Shown here piece by piece: positions 9,644 to 19,219 of a DNA stretch of 64,000 bases (the stretch's first letter is position 1; every line of letters begins with the position of its first letter). A program made the position numbers and the translations under genes. Below the pieces are notes generated by a model. That model did not search any database. It saw nothing but the letters and a program-made list of their open reading frames with translations, and was not told where the DNA came from. This DNA comes from Advenella incenata (lineage in GTDB: Bacteria > Pseudomonadota > Gammaproteobacteria > Burkholderiales > Burkholderiaceae_B), in the NCBI RefSeq assembly GCF_004217095.1, contig NZ_SHKO01000003.1, positions 248,001-312,000 on the forward strand, in the 5' to 3' direction.

Positions 9644-10043
9644 ATGATCAGCTATACCATGGTAGGAAACCAATGATCTGGAACAATCGATCTGCTTCTA
9701 TGATCCGCTGTTTGCTCAGATGGGGCTGGAGCAATGTTTCAGAGATGACAACTGTGTTTCCTGGGGCAAAAAATCGGATATTACTTTTCCCCTTTTCTTC
9801 ACCGGCTATCCCTTTGATGGGAAAAAAGCCAATGCGGGCAATGGCGTGATGACGGCTTTTGTACTGGAAGATTCGGCAACGATTGATCGGCTTTATGCGA
9901 TTGCTATGCGCGAAGGTGGCAGCGATGAGGGGGAACCGGGATTTCGCCCACGGTATGGAAGCGGTTTTTATGCGGCTTATGTGCGGGACCCTGACAATAA
10001 CAAAATTGCTTTTGTTGCATACCTCGAGTCAGAACAGGATTAG
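9644..10043 (+). pseudogene. VOC-family (glyoxalase-like) protein, frameshifted
   Basis: Glyoxalase/bleomycin-resistance fold proteins bind a metal in paired beta-alpha-beta-beta-beta modules. ATG 9644, with GGAG upstream, begins MISYTMVG, then the frame runs into TGA after one extra A in the AAA near 9666-9668. Dropping one A restores TNDLEQSI, YDPLFAQMGLEQ and continues without break to the stop at 10043, ending in the typical YVRDPDNNKIAFVA. The intact protein would be about 132 residues, the normal single-domain size. Either a recent pseudogene or an assembly error; an internal ATG at 9720 would give only a fragment lacking the first strand. Confidence 0.8.
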
Positions 10044-10385
10044 ATCGGCGGTCCATTTGCTTTTGCCCCAGATTCAGCGATATCAGTAGCAATTTGTATT
10101 TAGATGAGTCATCTTGACAGATGAATAGATTCGTCGATAGTATCAACCTGTTGCGTTGGCATGATTCTAAACACTTTTGTTTATGAAAGACACTAGTGCT
10201 ACGCGCCGCGTAGATTTATCTCATGATGAAATGGTCATTCGTACTCTCGCTAGCGATAGCGCGATGTAAAAAGTACGGGTGCGAAAAATGGCAGGTCATC
10301 GGTCAAAGCGGAAAAAGAAGATGCAAGCTTAAGCCACTGATTTTTATAATAATTTGTGCGGTTTGAAAACAAAATGAGGTATAGT
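10044..10385. other. AT-rich intergenic region before tRNA-Arg
   Basis: No open frame with coding character. There are only short palindromes (for example GATGAGTCATC near 10104 and GCTAGCGATAGC near 10249). It lies downstream of tRNA-Arg, which is transcribed towards it. Confidence 0.5.
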
Positions 10386-10462
10386 TGGTGCCTCCGGCGG
10401 GACTTGAACCCACAACCACCCGCTTAGAAGGCGGGTGCTCTATCCAGTTGAGCTACGGAGAC
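10386..10462 (-). tRNA. tRNA-Arg (TCT)
   Basis: The reverse strand gives acceptor GTCTCCG pairing with CGGAGGC (one T-G pair), D arm with AGCTCAACTGGATAGAGC, anticodon stem CCCGC/GCGGG with loop CTTCTAA and anticodon TCT, and T arm GGGTTCAAGTCCC. CCA is encoded at 10386-10388. Confidence 0.96.
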
Positions 10463-10555
10463 AATCCAGCCCGTGATTCTAACCCGAACCTGCACCATGT
10501 GTCACTCAATTCGCTACAATAGGTGCATAGCCAGCCACAGAGTGAAATAATAATT

Positions 10556-11185
10556 ATGTCCATACTTTTTGATGTACACCCGGTCAACCCGCAGCCGCGC
10601 CTGCTTAAACAAGCCGCGCAATTGCTGGATAATGGCCGGTTACTGGCCATACCCACCGATTCCAGCTATGCGCTGGTGGCTCGTCTTGACGATAAGACGG
10701 CGGCGGACGGCTTGCGCCGCTTGCGCGGCCTGGACGAACGCCATCACCTGACGCTGCTGGTGCGAGATCTGGCGGAAATCGGCAAATTCGCCAAGGTCGA
10801 CAACGCGCAATACCGCTTGCTGAAAAACGCGACCCCCGGCCCCTGGACGTTCATCCTTGAAGCAACCAAGGACGTGCCGCGGCGGGTTTCGCATCCTTCT
10901 CGCAAAACCATTGGCATTCGTGTCCCGGACCATCCGGTCACCTTGATGCTGATCGAGGAGTTGGGATCGCCACTGCTGTCAACATCGCTGATTCCCGAAG
11001 GCGAAGACATGCCGCTGAATGATCCGGATGAAATTACCGATCGTTATGGCCATGCGCTGGCCGGGGTGATTGCCAGCGGCTCCTGCCCAACCCAGCCGAC
11101 CACGGTCATTGATTTGACAACGGCGACGCCCTCGATTATTCGCAGGGGATCAGGGGATCCCAGAACCATTGGCCTGGCCGAGTGA
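10556..11185 (+). CDS. yciO: YciO-type Sua5/YrdC-domain protein
   Basis: Belongs to the YrdC-like superfamily that includes threonylcarbamoyl-AMP synthase of the t6A tRNA pathway; YciO is a paralogue whose own role is less clear. From ATG 10556 the product is 209 residues, matching E. coli YciO in length and in segments throughout: HPVNPQPRLLKQAA, IPTDSSYAL, FTLM-like LTLLVRDL, TPGPWTFIL, RKTIGIRVPDHP, PLLSTSLIPEG and PTTVIDLT. An in-frame GTG at 10523 would add 11 residues. Transcribed alone, divergent from tRNA-Arg. Confidence 0.88.
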   Translation: MSILFDVHPVNPQPRLLKQAAQLLDNGRLLAIPTDSSYALVARLDDKTAADGLRRLRGLDERHHLTLLVRDLAEIGKFAKVDNAQYRLLKNATPGPWTFILEATKDVPRRVSHPSRKTIGIRVPDHPVTLMLIEELGSPLLSTSLIPEGEDMPLNDPDEITDRYGHALAGVIASGSCPTQPTTVIDLTTATPSIIRRGSGDPRTIGLAE

Positions 11186-11388
11186 GTTTGCGTGTCCGCA
11201 GGCAAGCTGCAGCGCTACCGGCCAAAAGGGGCGGTCGAATCTGGTCGCCTGCCAGCGGCAGATGCCGATTGAAACGTGTTTTACGGAATTGTCATTAAAT
11301 TTTCTATTAATTTTATGCATTTCAATTAAACTACCGAATTAGCTATAAGCTAGGCACTTAATATCAACCTTTTCTGGACGTTTCTATC

Positions 11389-12294
11389 ATGGCGGTCGAC
11401 AGTTCTTCGTATCCTGTATTCACCGGCAGTTTTCCTGCCCTTGTGACTCCAATGCAACCCAATGGGGATATAGATTACGACGCATACAAGAAGCTGATCG
11501 ACTGGCATATTCAGGAAGGATCTGACGGTCTGGTGGTCGTGGGCACGTCTGGCGAATCGCCCACAGTAGATGTGAACGAACACACCGATCTTATCCGGGT
11601 GGCGGTAGAACATGTGGCCGGCCGAATCCCGGTGATTGCCGGAGTAGGCGCAAACTCAACTGCAGAAGCCATTCATCTGACCAAAAAGGCCAGGGAAATG
11701 GGGGCTGATGCGGGTCTGTCGGTCGTGCCATACTACAACAAGCCCACCCAGGAAGGTTTGTTCCGCCATTTTGAGGCTATTGCCCGCGAAGGCGGCCTGC
11801 CCATCATGCTGTACAATGTGCCCGGTCGCACCGTTGCAGATTTGTCCAACGATACGATATTGCGACTGGCGCAAGTGCAGGGAATTATCGGTATTAAGGA
11901 TGCCACCGCTGATATTGCCCGCCTGGGCCTGTTGCTTCGGGATAAACCAGAGTACTTTCAGGTTTTCAGTGGCGATGACCCCACTGCAGCGGCACTGATG
12001 CTGCTGGGCGGCAATGGCAATATTTCGGTTACGGCCAATATAGCCCCCGCGCTGATGCACGAACTCTGTGTGGCTGCACGGTCTGGCGATGTGCCGCGCA
12101 CGCGTGAACTGAATGCGAAGCTGGCACTTGTCAATAAAGTGCTCTTTGTCGAAGCCAATCCCATTCCGGTCAAATGGGCGCTTGTGCAAATGGGCCTGAT
12201 CCAGGCCGGGTATCGGCTCCCAATGTGTGATCTGGGCGCCCAGCATCATGAAACTGTTCTGACTGCCCTGAAAGATCTCGGGCTGGTCAAATAA
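11389..12294 (+). CDS. dapA: 4-hydroxy-tetrahydrodipicolinate synthase
   Basis: Condenses pyruvate with aspartate semialdehyde in the first committed step to diaminopimelate and lysine, in the cytoplasm. The 301-residue product has the full family signature: [19 protein letters not shown], the catalytic Tyr in YNVPGRT (about residue 142) and the Schiff-base Lys in GIKDAT (about residue 170). The next gene, bamC, starts 15 bases after the stop; the dapA-bamC (dapX) order is conserved in many proteobacteria. A second DapA-superfamily gene at 20458 is a different enzyme with a catabolic context. Confidence 0.96.
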   Translation: MAVDSSSYPVFTGSFPALVTPMQPNGDIDYDAYKKLIDWHIQEGSDGLVVVGTSGESPTVDVNEHTDLIRVAVEHVAGRIPVIAGVGANSTAEAIHLTKKAREMGADAGLSVVPYYNKPTQEGLFRHFEAIAREGGLPIMLYNVPGRTVADLSNDTILRLAQVQGIIGIKDATADIARLGLLLRDKPEYFQVFSGDDPTAAALMLLGGNGNISVTANIAPALMHELCVAARSGDVPRTRELNAKLALVNKVLFVEANPIPVKWALVQMGLIQAGYRLPMCDLGAQHHETVLTALKDLGLVK

Positions 12295-12309
12295 TATAGG
12301 ATTGAGAAT

Positions 12310-13431
12310 ATGCGTATGAATGCACGCTTTCTTGCAGTATCTGGTTTACTGTCACTCACCCTCCTGGCAGGATGTAATGTCATGGACGAAGTTATGGGTG
12401 ATACCGAGCAGGTTGACTACAAAAGTACCGTAAGAGGTGACCCGCTAAGCCTGCCGCCTGATCTGTCCTCGTCACAGATTAATCCGGCGTACAAGCCACC
12501 AGGCGGCTATGCATCTGCCAACGAATATAACAAGGCGGTGGCCCAGGCTAATCGCAACGCCGCATCCGGCGATTCGGTCCTGCCAGAAACTCCCGGCCTG
12601 AAAATCCAGAGTTCCGGCGCCAATCGCTGGCTGGAAGTGAGCCAGGAAGCTGGGAGCGTCTATCCGAAACTGATCGACTTCTGGGTTGATTCAGGCTTTA
12701 CCATCAATCGCGATAATCCTAAGGCCGGACTGATTGAAACCGATTGGGCCGAAAATCGTGCAAAAATTCCAGGCAACCTGCTTAACCGCGCATTGGGCGC
12801 CATCATCAATATGGTTGAAGACAGCGGCGAGCGCGAACGTTTCCGTACGCGTCTGGAACGCTCCAATGGCAAAACGCTGGTGTTCATCAGTCACGAACGC
12901 ATGGTCGAAACACCCATGGATCGCGATGGTACATCATTCAAATGGCTGCCTGCCAAGGAAGATCCGGGCCTGAACGCCGCGATGCTGTCGCGCTTGATGG
13001 TTTTCCTGGGGGCGACCAAACAGCAGGCTGAAGCGCAAGTGCGTCAAACGGCTGCCGCGGCGGCCGCGCCAACCCATCCGGTCGTGATGGCCGACGTTGC
13101 CGCGTTGCCACTGCAAGTGGGTCAAAGCCAGGCTTACACTCAGGTGGGCGCCGCGATCAATTCTGCTGGTTTCACAGTAGATAATCGTGACCCGCAAGCC
13201 GGTACCTATACAGTCCGTTACCTGGATACCGATACCGGCGAGAAGCGCCAGTCATCCAACTTTATCAGCCGGCTGTGGGGCGATAAAGGCAATCTGACGC
13301 CGTTGCCATACACAATTGCGGTTACGTCCGAAGCCAATCAGTCTGTTGTGACTGTACGCAACGAACAAGGCCAGGCGGATAACAGCGCGACCGCGCGCCG
13401 CATTCTGACGGTACTGGCCGAGAGAATGTAA
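12310..13431 (+). CDS. bamC: Outer membrane assembly lipoprotein BamC
   Basis: Lipoprotein of the BAM complex that inserts beta-barrel proteins in the outer membrane. About 373 residues with a signal peptide ending in the lipobox LLAGC (Cys near residue 22). A low-complexity linker region (SLPPDLSSSQINPAYKPP) is typical of the BamC N-terminus, which binds BamD. Two helix-grip domains follow. Co-transcribed with dapA, as in E. coli (where it was called dapX/nlpB), and followed by a strong terminator. Start may be ATG 12310 or 12316. Confidence 0.9.
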   Translation: MRMNARFLAVSGLLSLTLLAGCNVMDEVMGDTEQVDYKSTVRGDPLSLPPDLSSSQINPAYKPPGGYASANEYNKAVAQANRNAASGDSVLPETPGLKIQSSGANRWLEVSQEAGSVYPKLIDFWVDSGFTINRDNPKAGLIETDWAENRAKIPGNLLNRALGAIINMVEDSGERERFRTRLERSNGKTLVFISHERMVETPMDRDGTSFKWLPAKEDPGLNAAMLSRLMVFLGATKQQAEAQVRQTAAAAAAPTHPVVMADVAALPLQVGQSQAYTQVGAAINSAGFTVDNRDPQAGTYTVRYLDTDTGEKRQSSNFISRLWGDKGNLTPLPYTIAVTSEANQSVVTVRNEQGQADNSATARRILTVLAERM

Positions 13432-13471
13432 GCTGATCGCTATCCAGGATCGTGTTTTGATATTCAGAAGA

Positions 13472-13499
13472 CCCGGCAAGCCATTGCCGGGTTTTTTTT
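13472..13499 (+). terminator. Rho-independent terminator of dapA-bamC
   Basis: CCCGGCAA-GCCA-TTGCCGGG forms an 8-bp stem with a 4-base loop, followed directly by eight T. It lies between convergent bamC and roxA. Confidence 0.93.
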
Positions 13500-13506
13500 C
13501 GTCTGG

Positions 13507-14694
13507 CTATTGCGCAATAACCCAGCCGTCGTCCAGCCATTCCTGCAACAGCGTAAGCGTTGCTGCATTGGCTTTTTTCAGGTCGGCGCTGGTCAGCGCG
13601 CGCGTGTCGGCGAATTTTTTAAGCGTGGCGTTGGTTTTCAATTCCAGAGCCTCGCCGTTGATGAACAGGTCTGCGCCCCGATAGATCATGCGGCTGCGAC
13701 GATCCAGCACCAGGCTGCCGTTGCCGTCGATCACGTCGTCAAGATCGACCATCTCTTGGGCAATCGGAAACACAGTCAGGCTATTGGGTTCGGTCAGCCA
13801 GCAGCCCAGAAAGCGTGCCGCCATGCGATCAGTAAACGCGATTTTTTGCACAGCAGCCAGGGCGCTGTCGATCAGTTCATCAGGCAGCGAGGCAGGCTCT
13901 GTGGTGGCGGACAGGCGTTTATCCTGGAACATGCCCGATAGGTCTGGCCCCGGTAATGCTGGCGTGGAGTAGGGGCCAAAGCCCAGTCCGTTACGCGCAC
14001 TCAGCTGATCGGCCGCAACCTCCAGCAGCCCACGCGCAAGAACGGCCAGGGATGGGGCACGAAACCCGATAGAAACGGTGATGCACTCGTCCGACTCCGA
14101 GATGCCGTCGTGCGCAATATGTGGCGGCAGATAAAGCATATCTCCCGGCTCCAGCACAAACTCCTCTTCAGGCTCAAAATGCTGCAAAATCTTGCACGCA
14201 ATATCGGGAACCAGCGACAGGTCTTTCTGCTGGCTGATGCGCCAGCGTCGCTGCCCGCGACCCTGCAGCAGGAAAACGTCGTAGCTGTCAAAATGCGGAC
14301 CAACACCGCCGTTGCGGGAGGCCAGGCTGATCATGATGTCGTCCAGCCTGGCGTCGGGAATAAAGCGGAACTGCTGCATTAGCGCTGCAGTTGCATCGTC
14401 ATGCAGGTCCACACTTTGCACCAGCAAAGACCAGTTGGGTTCGGCCACCTTGGGAAAGCGTGCGAACGGACCGCTTTCCATATTCCATTCGTCATTTTCC
14501 TGCCAGATCAGGCGTGATTCGACATCATCGCGTTTTGCCAGTTTCTTCAGCCCGGCCGGGGGCACGGGGCTGGCAAAACCTGCAATGGCCTGTCTGATGA
14601 GCAATGGTTTTTTTTGCCAGTAAGTCCGCATAAATTCGGCGGGGCTGCGTCCGCCCAGCAATGTCATGGGGGCGTGAATGTCAATGGATGTCAT
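13507..14694 (-). CDS. roxA: Ribosomal protein uL16 arginine 3-hydroxylase (RoxA/YcfD-type JmjC cupin)
   Basis: 2-oxoglutarate- and Fe(II)-dependent oxygenase that hydroxylates an arginine of ribosomal protein L16. The product has 395 residues, the size of E. coli YcfD. The N-terminal JmjC domain carries [11 protein letters not shown], the iron ligands of [13 protein letters not shown] (His and Asp) and the distal His in PPHIAHDG, and [10 protein letters not shown]; a winged-helix-like C-terminal domain follows. The gene overlaps the end of mutS by four bases (ATGA), so translation is probably coupled. Target specificity is inferred from the family. Confidence 0.88.
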   Translation of the reverse strand: MTSIDIHAPMTLLGGRSPAEFMRTYWQKKPLLIRQAIAGFASPVPPAGLKKLAKRDDVESRLIWQENDEWNMESGPFARFPKVAEPNWSLLVQSVDLHDDATAALMQQFRFIPDARLDDIMISLASRNGGVGPHFDSYDVFLLQGRGQRRWRISQQKDLSLVPDIACKILQHFEPEEEFVLEPGDMLYLPPHIAHDGISESDECITVSIGFRAPSLAVLARGLLEVAADQLSARNGLGFGPYSTPALPGPDLSGMFQDKRLSATTEPASLPDELIDSALAAVQKIAFTDRMAARFLGCWLTEPNSLTVFPIAQEMVDLDDVIDGNGSLVLDRRSRMIYRGADLFINGEALELKTNATLKKFADTRALTSADLKKANAATLTLLQEWLDDGWVIAQ

Positions 14695-17324
14695 GATTCT
14701 CCGCCAAAGCGGTTATGCAATTTGTACAGGGCGTCCAGCGCTTCGCGCGGACTCATATTATCGGGATCCAGTTCATGCAGGGCGTCGCGAAAGGCGGTAA
14801 GCTCAAGCGCATTGTCGCTCTGCTGGTCATCGGTCTCGTGCGTGGCAGTAAAAAGATTCAGCTGGGAGATGTCGCCAGCCTGGCTTTCCAGGCGATCCAG
14901 TTCCCGTTTAGCCTGGCGAATGACCGCTACAGGCAGGCCCGCCCGCTGTGCGACCTGGATACCATAGCTGCGACTGGCCGGTCCTTCCTGAACTTCATGC
15001 AGAAACACGATGCCGCTGGCCGCTTCGGTGGCGGCAAGGTGCACGTTGATTGCTGACGGGTTCAGATCAGGTAGTCGGGTAATTTCAAAATAATGGGTGG
15101 CAAACAGTGTCAGCGCATGATTGTGGTCCAGCAACCGGCAGGCGATGGCCCATGCCAGTGACAGGCCGTCATAAGTAGATGTGCCGCGGCCTATCTCGTC
15201 CATCAGCACCAGGCTGTTGGGTGTGCTGGCAGCCAGAATGGTGGCGGCCTCGGTCATCTCCATCATGAAGGTGGACTGGCCGCCCGCCAGGTCGTCGGCA
15301 GCACCAATACGGGTGAAGATACGATCAATCACACCAATGGTGGCGGCAGTTGCCGGCACGAAGCTGCCCATGCGCGCCAGCAGCACGATCAGGGCGATCT
15401 GTCGCATATAGGTCGATTTACCACCCATATTGGGGCCGGTAATGAGCAACATGCGTCTGTCGTGGTCCATCAGACAGCTATTGGGTGTGAATTGTTCGAT
15501 TGTATGCTCGACCACAGGATGGCGGCCGGCCTCGATATCGATCACTGGGTGTTCGGCCAGTTGCGGCGGCACCCATTCGTTGTCTCTGGCGTGACTGGCC
15601 AGTGCAAGATAAACGTCCAGCTCGGCAATGGCCTGCGCGCATCGCTGCAGGGGAGTCACCCATGCTTGCATGGTGTCGAGTAATTGCTCGTATAGCCATT
15701 TTTCACGCGATAGCGCCCGGTCGCGTGCCGACAGTACCTTGTCTTCGAATCCCTTGAGCTCGGGCGTAATATAGCGTTCGACATTCTTGAGCGTCTGGCG
15801 ACGCCGGTAGTCGTCGGGCACTTTGTCGACCTGGCCCTTGGATACTTCAATGAAAAATCCATGAACACGGTTGTACTCGACGCGCAGATTGGCAATGCCA
15901 CTGCGATGGCGCTCCCTGGCCTCCAGTTCGACAAGAAAGGCGCCGCTGTCGCTGGCCAGGGTACGCAGCTCATCGAGTTCGTCGTCAAAACCGGGTGCGA
16001 TCACGCCGCCATCGCGGATCATCGCTGCCGGTTCCGTTGCGACGGCAGCCTGCAGCGCCGCGTGCAAGCGTGCATCCAGAGTCAATTCGTCGTTGAGTAC
16101 ATCAAGGCGTTGTGCATTGGCGTGTTGGTTGCGCAAAACAGTTTGCAACTGTGGCAGACGTGCCAGTGCATCGCGCAGGCTGGCCAACTCGCGTGGACGC
16201 ACCGAACGCAAGGCGATTCGTGTTGCAATACGTTCAAGATCGGGAAACGCATTGAGTTCCGTACGCAGATTATCCAATGCAATATGCGGGTGCACGGGCC
16301 CGTCCGGACGGCCGGTCAGCATGGCCGCAACAGCGGTCTGGCGTGCTTCGATCTGGCTATTGGAGCGCAAGGGGTGGTGTAGCCAGTGACGCAGCTTGCG
16401 GCTACCCATGGGTGTTTCACAGTGGTCCAGCAACGAGAACAGGGTGGGCCGACTCTCTCCGCTGATGGTCTCAGTAATTTCCAGGTTTTTGCGCGTGACC
16501 GGATCAAGCACCAGATAATCCAGTGCATGATCCACCATGATGTGCTGGACGTGCGAGAGCGATTGCGTTTGCGTGCGTTCCACGTAGCGCAGCAGCGCGC
16601 CGGCAGCGCAAGTGGCGGCAGGCATATCGGCCATGCCGAAGCTACCCAGCGAGTCGATCTGAAAATGCTGACAAAGCAGGGTGTTGGCATCATTCAGGTC
16701 ATAGTGCCAGTCGGCAGTGTGACTGATCGAGCCGCCAAATTTTGTCTCAAGGGTAAAGGAGTCAGCGTGCACGATTTCCGCGGGAGCGATGCGGTGAATT
16801 TCCGAGTCCAGGGCTTCCTTGTCGCATTGCGTGACTTTGAACTGGCCGCTGGCCAGGTTCAGCCAGGCCAGCCCGTATTTTGGCGCCTTGCCTTTGGGTG
16901 GCAGGAAAATTGACAGCAGGGGCCGGTCCAGCTTGGAAGGCAACAGGGTTTCGTCGGTGAGCGTGCCGGGCGTAACAATGCGCACGATCTTGCGTTCAAC
17001 GGGGCCCTTGCTTGTAGCCGGATCGCCGATCTGCTCACAGATCGCTACCGATTCGCCCAAGGCGACCAGACGCGCCAGATAGGTTTCCATGGCATGCACC
17101 GGAACACCTGCCATGGGAATGGGCTGGCCATTTGAGTTTCCCCGCTTGGTGAGCGTCAGATTCAGCAGCCTGGCGGCCTGCTCGGCATCCTCATAGAACA
17201 TTTCATAAAAATCTCCCATACGATAGAACAGCAGTACAGACCCCGCCTCAAGCTTGAGGCGCAGGTACTGCTGCATCATGGGAGTGTGGCCGGGAGTCGC
17301 AATTTTACTGGTTTCTGCTGGCAT
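14691..17324 (-). CDS. mutS: DNA mismatch repair protein MutS
   Basis: Binds mismatches and recruits MutL to start repair. The 877-residue product has all MutS regions. These are the N-terminal mismatch-recognition domain with the conserved FYEMFYEDA, the lever domain, and the ATPase with Walker [10 protein letters not shown], the segment [10 protein letters not shown], Walker [14 protein letters not shown] and the dimer-interface LFATHYFE. Start ATG 17324 ([20 protein letters not shown]) agrees with homologues. It overlaps roxA downstream by four bases. Confidence 0.97.
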   Translation of the reverse strand: MPAETSKIATPGHTPMMQQYLRLKLEAGSVLLFYRMGDFYEMFYEDAEQAARLLNLTLTKRGNSNGQPIPMAGVPVHAMETYLARLVALGESVAICEQIGDPATSKGPVERKIVRIVTPGTLTDETLLPSKLDRPLLSIFLPPKGKAPKYGLAWLNLASGQFKVTQCDKEALDSEIHRIAPAEIVHADSFTLETKFGGSISHTADWHYDLNDANTLLCQHFQIDSLGSFGMADMPAATCAAGALLRYVERTQTQSLSHVQHIMVDHALDYLVLDPVTRKNLEITETISGESRPTLFSLLDHCETPMGSRKLRHWLHHPLRSNSQIEARQTAVAAMLTGRPDGPVHPHIALDNLRTELNAFPDLERIATRIALRSVRPRELASLRDALARLPQLQTVLRNQHANAQRLDVLNDELTLDARLHAALQAAVATEPAAMIRDGGVIAPGFDDELDELRTLASDSGAFLVELEARERHRSGIANLRVEYNRVHGFFIEVSKGQVDKVPDDYRRRQTLKNVERYITPELKGFEDKVLSARDRALSREKWLYEQLLDTMQAWVTPLQRCAQAIAELDVYLALASHARDNEWVPPQLAEHPVIDIEAGRHPVVEHTIEQFTPNSCLMDHDRRMLLITGPNMGGKSTYMRQIALIVLLARMGSFVPATAATIGVIDRIFTRIGAADDLAGGQSTFMMEMTEAATILAASTPNSLVLMDEIGRGTSTYDGLSLAWAIACRLLDHNHALTLFATHYFEITRLPDLNPSAINVHLAATEAASGIVFLHEVQEGPASRSYGIQVAQRAGLPVAVIRQAKRELDRLESQAGDISQLNLFTATHETDDQQSDNALELTAFRDALHELDPDNMSPREALDALYKLHNRFGGES

Positions 17325-17401
17325 GAGTGATAGGTTGTTTAAGGTATTCTGGCGTTCAATCGGCTATTTTACGATTATCCTGGGCCCGGTTGGGCGACGA
17401 G

Positions 17402-18091
17402 TCATTCGCCGATCCGCATTACCGCTCTGTCGATCAGTGCCAGCACTGCATTTTCCGCAGCCATGGGGTCGCCGGCACCGATTGCATCCAGCAGTGTCTT
17501 ATGCAGCTTCAGTGCCTGGGGATCCGGACCCCACTGGTCACTGGATGCCCGAAAACTCATGGTCCACACTGCAGATAAGGCCATTTCCAATTGCCGGAAG
17601 AAAACGTTGCCGCTCGCGTGTACGACCGCGCCATGAAAACGTAAATCGGCTTCGATATAGTCCGCCCGATTGTTTGCGCAAGCCATGGCCTGGTATGCAA
17701 GCTGTAATGCCTCGATATCTGTTTGCTCGGCGCGCAACGCGGCCAGATGCGCAGCCTGGGGTTCAATAGCCTGCCTCAGTTCCATCAGGTCGGCCATCAG
17801 TTTTTTGTCTGGCGGCAATCGTGCGTACCAATCCAGTACCGAGGGATCGAAAAGATTCCATTTGCTGCGTGGCAGTACATGTGTGCCGGTGCGCGGCCGG
17901 ATTGATATCAGGCCTTTGGCAGCCAGGCTTTTCATTGCCTCTCTGATAATAAGGCGGCTGGCGCCATAAGTATTGGCCAGTTCTGGTTCGGTGGGCAGCT
18001 GGATGCCTTCGGCAAAATGCCCGGCAACAATACTGCTGCCTAAAGCATCGACTATTTGCTGATGAAAGTTTCGTAACTGGGATGAAGACAT
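17402..18091 (-). CDS. GntR-family regulator, FadR/FCD type
   Basis: Probable repressor of the divergent sugar-acid operon. The N-terminal winged helix includes LPTEPELANTYGASRLIIREAM and GLISIRPRTGTHV, and the C-terminal FCD ligand domain includes DLMELRQAIEP and DLRFHGAVVHASGN with the metal/ligand-binding Asp and His. I chose ATG 18091 (MSSSQLRN), giving 229 residues. An in-frame ATG at 18145 would add 18 residues but lies only 6 bases from a palindrome and has no ribosome site. The effector is probably a sugar acid, judging from its neighbours. Confidence 0.88.
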   Translation of the reverse strand: MSSSQLRNFHQQIVDALGSSIVAGHFAEGIQLPTEPELANTYGASRLIIREAMKSLAAKGLISIRPRTGTHVLPRSKWNLFDPSVLDWYARLPPDKKLMADLMELRQAIEPQAAHLAALRAEQTDIEALQLAYQAMACANNRADYIEADLRFHGAVVHASGNVFFRQLEMALSAVWTMSFRASSDQWGPDPQALKLHKTLLDAIGAGDPMAAENAVLALIDRAVMRIGE

Positions 18092-18138
18092 GGCGACAAG
18101 TATACCTGTAACGCAGGGGTTCACATGCTCCTGAAGCA

Positions 18139-18166
18139 TTGACATTAATTATATAATGATTATATG
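18139..18166 (+). promoter_or_regulatory. Promoter with embedded GntR operator candidate
   Basis: TTGACA (18139-18144) and TATATG (18161-18166) are 16 bases apart, a plausible sigma-70 promoter for the Bug receptor gene. Between and into them lies the perfect palindrome ATATAAT-G-ATTATAT (18151-18165), well placed for a repressor to block RNA polymerase and also upstream of the divergent gntR. Assignment to that regulator is inference. Confidence 0.55.
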
Positions 18167-18244
18167 ATTGATTTTTGAAAATAAAACTATTGAACGCAGC
18201 ACAACAACGAACGAGAACGTATGTTCGCAACAAGGAGACACTGC

Positions 18245-19213
18245 ATGAAAAAAACAATGACCACGCTGTTGCTGGCGCTGGCCGGGGCGTTGATCAGCCC
18301 GGGTCAGGCCGGTGCTCAGCCGTTTCCGTCCAAGCCGATTCGCATGATTGTTCCGGTCCCGCCTGGCGGCTCTGGCGATTTGGTTTCCCGTCTTGTAGCC
18401 GGTGCTGCCGCAAACGATCTGCAGCAGCCCATCGTGATTGACAATCGACCGGGCGCAACCGGCAATATTGGCACCGTTGCCGCAGTCAATGCGCCAGCCG
18501 ACGGCTACACCATATTTTTATGCAGTATTGGCAACTGTTCGGTCAACGCCAGTCTGTACGCCAATCCGGGCTTTGATCTGTTCAAAGACATTGCACCGGT
18601 CATCTTGCTGGGTTCATCCATCAATGCGTTTGTTACCGGACCCAATACAGGCATCGATAGCCTGCAGACGCTGATTGGTAAAGCAAAAACGGGCGATATC
18701 AGCTATGGCTCTTCCGGCGTGGGGGCATCCAATCACCTGGCAGGCGAACTGCTCAAGAAAATGGCTGGCATCTCTCTATTGCACGTGCCATACAAAGGGT
18801 CAGGTCCTGCGATTACCGATTTGATAGGCGGACAAATAGACGTTTTCTTTGACAACGAACCGTCGATTCTGCCCTTTATCAAATCGGGAAAAGTCAAGGT
18901 GCTGGCCGTAACCGGGCGCACCCGCTCAGCCAATTTGCCCAATGTGCAAACCATGGAGGAGTTGGGCTATAAAGGGTTTGTCATTGAGCCCTGGTTCGCT
19001 ATCGGGGCACCAGCAGGGACTCCCGAGCCTGTGATTCAAAGATTGAATGCGGCGTTCAATCACGCCCTCAAGGACCCTGCTGTCATCAGCAAACTGAATC
19101 AATCGGGCATCGGGGCCATTGGTGGTGCACCTTCTGTACTGGCAGGGCACATCAAGTCCGAACATGACAAATGGGCCGAATTGATCCGCGCCCAACGTAT
19201 TTCCACAGAGTAG
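18245..19213 (+). CDS. Bug/TctC-family periplasmic solute-binding protein
   Basis: Periplasmic receptor of the tripartite tricarboxylate transporter family, which binds carboxylates. ATG 18245 has a strong site (AAGGAGA); 322 residues with a cleavable signal peptide ending near GQAGA. Family hallmarks are PSKPIRMIVPVPPGG, IVIDNRPGATGNIGT, YGSSGVGASNHLAGE and HVPYKGSGPAITDLIGGQ. The two enzymes that follow it suggest a sugar acid as ligand. No TctA/TctB membrane partners are in the window, as is common for the many orphan Bug receptors of Alcaligenaceae. Confidence 0.93.
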   Translation: MKKTMTTLLLALAGALISPGQAGAQPFPSKPIRMIVPVPPGGSGDLVSRLVAGAAANDLQQPIVIDNRPGATGNIGTVAAVNAPADGYTIFLCSIGNCSVNASLYANPGFDLFKDIAPVILLGSSINAFVTGPNTGIDSLQTLIGKAKTGDISYGSSGVGASNHLAGELLKKMAGISLLHVPYKGSGPAITDLIGGQIDVFFDNEPSILPFIKSGKVKVLAVTGRTRSANLPNVQTMEELGYKGFVIEPWFAIGAPAGTPEPVIQRLNAAFNHALKDPAVISKLNQSGIGAIGGAPSVLAGHIKSEHDKWAELIRAQRISTE

Positions 19214-19219
19214 AAAAAC

